From positions 482,709,594 through 482,773,593 of the forward strand of contig CM041777.1 in assembly GCA_023374045.1 (NCBI GenBank): DNA of 64,000 nt, written 5' to 3'. The position numbers and the translations under genes were made by a program. Below are positions 60,804 through 64,000 of this stretch, in pieces. The stretch is from Limonium bicolor. Lineage: Eukaryota; Streptophyta; Magnoliopsida; Caryophyllales; Plumbaginaceae. Every line of letters starts with the position of its first letter. Within the stretch, counting starts at the first letter, position 1. The notes below the pieces were generated by a model. The model saw only the letters and a program-made list of their open reading frames with translations, was not told the DNA's origin and did not search any database.

Positions 60804-63169
60804 TTACGCCCCCGTACCCCACAAGTATACAACAGCCGCTCAACAAGGAGCGCTGGATACTTGGCTCTCAAAGAGTTCTCCAACTCGTGGATTATCCTCA
60901 TATCAGAGAGACGGGTATAACTCTAGCCCTTCAGGGTTCCACAATATATAAAGGGTGAGGCGCTGATCTTTTTGTGCTCTCTCCCAAGTTCATTCTTATG
61001 GGCCCACTCGCTCCGTATGAGGTGTAGACCCATGAACAAAGGCTCAATTTGCCTCTTCTTTTTTTTTTTCATTGCTGTGAATCCACTGGTTTGGATCACT
61101 AGCATATATGCGTGTGTCTTCTCTCACTGACATTCAGTTTGAGATGTAATATGACATTGGCTACTGTTAGTACTTAGTGCTCTTTGCACTTGTCTTTGTA
61201 ATACTAAGACGTACCAGCCTATATGTCCACAAAGATGATGTTTGTCATCCATGTCTCCTGGTGATTTTTTTTTCCGGAGTAACACACCGTTGTAGTTCTC
61301 TTTTTTTATAATACACACTCGTGTTGATATCCACTTTATCTTTCTGCATTCCCATTAGATTAATAACTGCACACGTGCAATACCAAAACACTCAGTCATA
61401 CAGAGTGCAGAGGCGTAAACGCTCAACTGCTAATATCCCATGAGTCAAACAGATAAGATGTGCGAATTATCCTGTGAGTGGTACATTCCAAATCCACTGT
61501 TCCTTGCTTAAGGTCTCTGCTATATATAGCTTTGTCTTTTCTCCTCGCGTAGCCACGCGTTATGTCCATATCATTTGGTAGATTTCCTCTGGATTACAAG
61601 AATTTACTCGATCCTTATGAGGATTCTACATATTTTCGTCCATAAGGTTTTCCTGTTTCCTTTTTTTTTTGGTTCCTGTCCTTGAACTGTTTCCCTGTCT
61701 TCACTGTACACTGTCTACTGCTCTCTTGTGTTGAAAGTTCCTGATTTCTTTAGCCCGTTGTTTTAACTGCGGCTCTTCTCGTCCATCTTCGAGGTAATCC
61801 GTCTTACTGTCCGTAGAATGGAGTTGACTACTTCTCGTGTTCCTAACACTACTTGTCTACTTGCATGGGGTACCGTACTGATACATTACTACTTACCCGA
61901 CTAACTCATAAGTAAGTCTGTCAGGCCCACATGCTCCTAACGGAGTGCGGTCGTCCCATGTCTCGTTTAGTAAACTGGTAATGTCTGTCACACGGTTGTT
62001 GTGAAGTATTCTTTTGTCAATCTCCCTTTGATGGATATCCTTTTTTTTTTTCTTCTTCTTCTCCTTCTTCCTTTTTTTTTGTCTTCTCTTTGCTTGTTTT
62101 TTTTTTGTGTAATAGTTCATGTTATCAGTTATCCTGTAATAAGTGCTATTGCCTTTGTGGCATCCGTGGTAATTTGTGCCATAGACTGGTATTATTCAAC
62201 TCGGTGTAAGTAAAATCCGTGCTATATTAGCAAACTTGTTTCTCTCTTTTTTTTTATCTCGTTGAGTACAACACATTTTCCTTTTTCTCCCTGTTTTTTT
62301 TTATCATATCTCATCTATAGTTCATATTCGTCCCCTCATCCATGTAATTGGATGTATTGCAGATTGCATAATAGCTTGAGCAACTTGGCTCTTCACTTCC
62401 CAACCATCCTCACTGACGGTGGTGCATCTACAAAGGGTATGCTTGTCCATGAGGACTAAACATTCATCACTAGTAGTGACTAGCATCAAATGCGGGTATA
62501 CACTGATGGTATTTGGCTAATAAGCCCTGTCTGAAAATTCCCAACAATTTAAACTGGTGTGGTTTACAGTCATAGTGGTGTATAGTTTCCCCAGTTGCAG
62601 TGGTTGGACTAACGGTCCTTCCAACGTTGCATGGGTTTCTAATCTCAAGGTTTGTATGAAAAAGTTTGAAAAAAAGTTTTTTTTTTATAAAAGGTTAAAA
62701 AGTAGTAGTTGTTGCAGTTGCATTTGCAGTAGCTGTTACTGTTGCTGTCGCTGCACTTGCTGTAGCAAGTGCGCAAGGCAGATGGAAATTTCAGTAGTTT
62801 ATTGTCATAGCGCTTGCAATAGCAAGTGCGCCATGCAGGTGGAAATTCTGGTTCAGTAATTCCCGGTCTCATTGACTCTTCGTCATTTGAGTATTGCTAC
62901 ATGATAATGTAAGCATTAACATTCTGTTCATATATATTTTCCGTCAAGGTTTAAAGCTTACTGGTACTGAGTACACATAATCTCAGAAGTCATACACAAA
63001 TGGCGAGTGGTCCCCGACACACTCCCATATACTAATAACATAAGTCTGTTTAACATTCAAGGTAAGTACATAACAAAGTAAGTAAACAAAGTCTTCCACC
63101 AGCGGTCTCATGGAGTTAGGGTACTCATGCCCTATCTACTCCCTTGCCTTTATAGGCTCCAGCATCAGT
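60804..63169. other. Non-coding interior of element G
   Basis: T-rich plus strand with many short T-runs (for example 62041-62109), and a ~70 bp direct repeat around GCAATAGCAAGTGCGCCATG (62760-62850). No pol motif on either strand. Confidence 0.5.
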
Positions 63170-64000
63170 AGATGTCTGGCCATCCTGACCGCCTCGTGGT
63201 ACTCCAGATCCTCCAGCTGAGGTCTTCTGAGTATTCTTGGTGGCCTGTAATTACGGCTCTCTGGATTCATCCAGCACTCGAATTCCCTATGGCCCTCTTT
63301 GTGGCAGCACCGACACTCGACTTTGCGGCCTTCGCAGTCGACCCCAGGATGGTCTTTTCCACAACGCTTACAGTAAAAGTGGCGCTGGGGCTGTCCGGTG
63401 CCTGATGGTAGTATTTAAGTTTAAGTTAAAATCTGGCGGTATAAAGGTTAAGGTTACAATTTAATTTAAGAGGTAGGTGTTCTCACCCTTAGGAGGTGCG
63501 GATCTCAGAGGCTTAGCATCTATAGCTGGGCCGGTCAACCGAAGGACGGGCTCTTTTCCCTTTGTTCCCTGGTGACCCTGCTGCCCTTTCTTTTTAAAGA
63601 ATTTCCTGTTCAAGATTTCGGGTCAGCATTCTTAAGGTATTTAATATGATAAATAATCTGAAATGGAATAAGTCCTTACTTTCCCTTCTTTTGGCTTTCG
63701 CCTGGAGATGCTCCTCCACCCTCAGACTCTCCCTCAGGGTTTCTTCCTTTTCTTGGCCCCGAGAGTCTCTTCCCGAGTCTGGAGCATTAGCTCCGTCCTC
63801 GAGGCAGCCTCATAACACTCCTGGAATCTCCTTGGTAAGTTCTCACAAAGTTAATTGGTAATGTAGTAAGTAAAGAATTTTATGGCTTTCATGTTAGCAC
63901 CCTGATGGTAATGTAGGGGGTAGCACCCATCGCCATCTGGATGCGAAATTATAGTCCTCCCCGAAACTTCTCGACCTTAACGGTCTCTGAGTAATCCACA
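63170..64000 (-). pseudogene. gag: gag C-terminal part of element G with two zinc knuckles
   Basis: Nucleocapsid end of a Ty3/gypsy gag. From the right edge: RRFQECYEAASRTELMLQTR (about 63830-63775), a conserved end of the capsid domain, then EETLGAKKRKKP and a stop; after frameshifts come a Lys-rich linker and two zinc knuckles, CKRCGKDHPGVDC (63334-63375, C-x2-C-x3-H-x4-C) and CRCCHKEGHREFEC (63274-63315, C-x2-C-x4-H-x4-C). The double knuckle separates it from the single-knuckle gags of elements A and E. The upstream part is outside the window. Plus-strand ORFs here are shadows. Confidence 0.75.

Larger units (their letters stand above)
54493..64000 (-). mobile_element. Element G: long-LTR Ty3/gypsy element, partial, no pol in view
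   Basis: Minus strand, running off the right edge. Seen: decayed gag (63170-64000), 3 kb of non-coding interior, a polypurine tract, and the 5.6 kb 3' LTR. In an autonomous element protease, reverse transcriptase, RNase H and integrase would lie between gag and the polypurine tract; none is recognisable. It fits non-autonomous large-LTR (LARD or TR-GAG-like) elements. Confidence 0.72.

Overview
This is a stretch of a plant (eudicot-type) nuclear genome. It is intergenic DNA packed with transposable elements. No intact protein-coding gene is visible, and no rRNA or tRNA gene was seen. Plant identity rests on Athila-like Ty3/gypsy gag motifs with tRNA-type primer sites, a UGT85-type glycosyltransferase with its conserved single intron, plant L1 LINEs, a Stowaway MITE and gene-carrying CACTA elements. 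I cannot assign a species.

Layout. (1) 1-31460 is a nest built on one minus-strand L1 LINE. Its pieces lie at 30949-31460 (5' part and start of the RRM), 20761-21924 (rest of ORF1) and 10353-11466 (start of the ORF2 endonuclease). Three LTR elements split or end it. C (window start to 10352) is a very long minus-orientation LTR that holds solo LTR D (2148-6820, TSD ATTTT). A (11467-20760) is a gag-only Athila-like element whose 3' LTR holds the oppositely oriented solo LTR F (12270-13950, TSD AGATG). B (21925-30948, TSD ACTGA) is a long-LTR element whose 5' LTR and interior were mostly lost; inside it is a truncated Athila-like element E (22285-26671). (2) 31460-34800 is non-coding with minisatellites. 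(3) 35074-36672 (minus) is the one host gene, a full-length UGT85-type glucosyltransferase broken by four frameshifts. (4) 37774-38745 is a ~262 bp tandem array with a Stowaway MITE in it. (5) 38790-46244 is a 7.5 kb CACTA element that carries intron-containing pieces of host genes: clearly DNA polymerase alpha, probably PRMT5, and at least one unidentified gene. (6) 46851-48215 is a 1.4 kb related CACTA element (TSD ATA). (7) 48250-54480 holds a degenerate LINE C-terminus, a retroposed fragment with a perfect 19 bp TSD, anonymous sequence and an RNase H-like remnant. (8) 54493-64000 is the 3' LTR (5.6 kb) and interior of a minus-strand long-LTR element G with a decayed gag and no pol in view.

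Most notable are the CACTA gene capture; a run of acidic 'YIL' repeats in element A whose DNA forms small hairpins with compensated arms; GC-rich palindrome islands that recur in unrelated LTR families; and long-LTR, gag-only elements. No gene here forms an operon or pathway; the relationships are those of nested insertion and capture. All boundaries were read by eye, with no alignment or database search.
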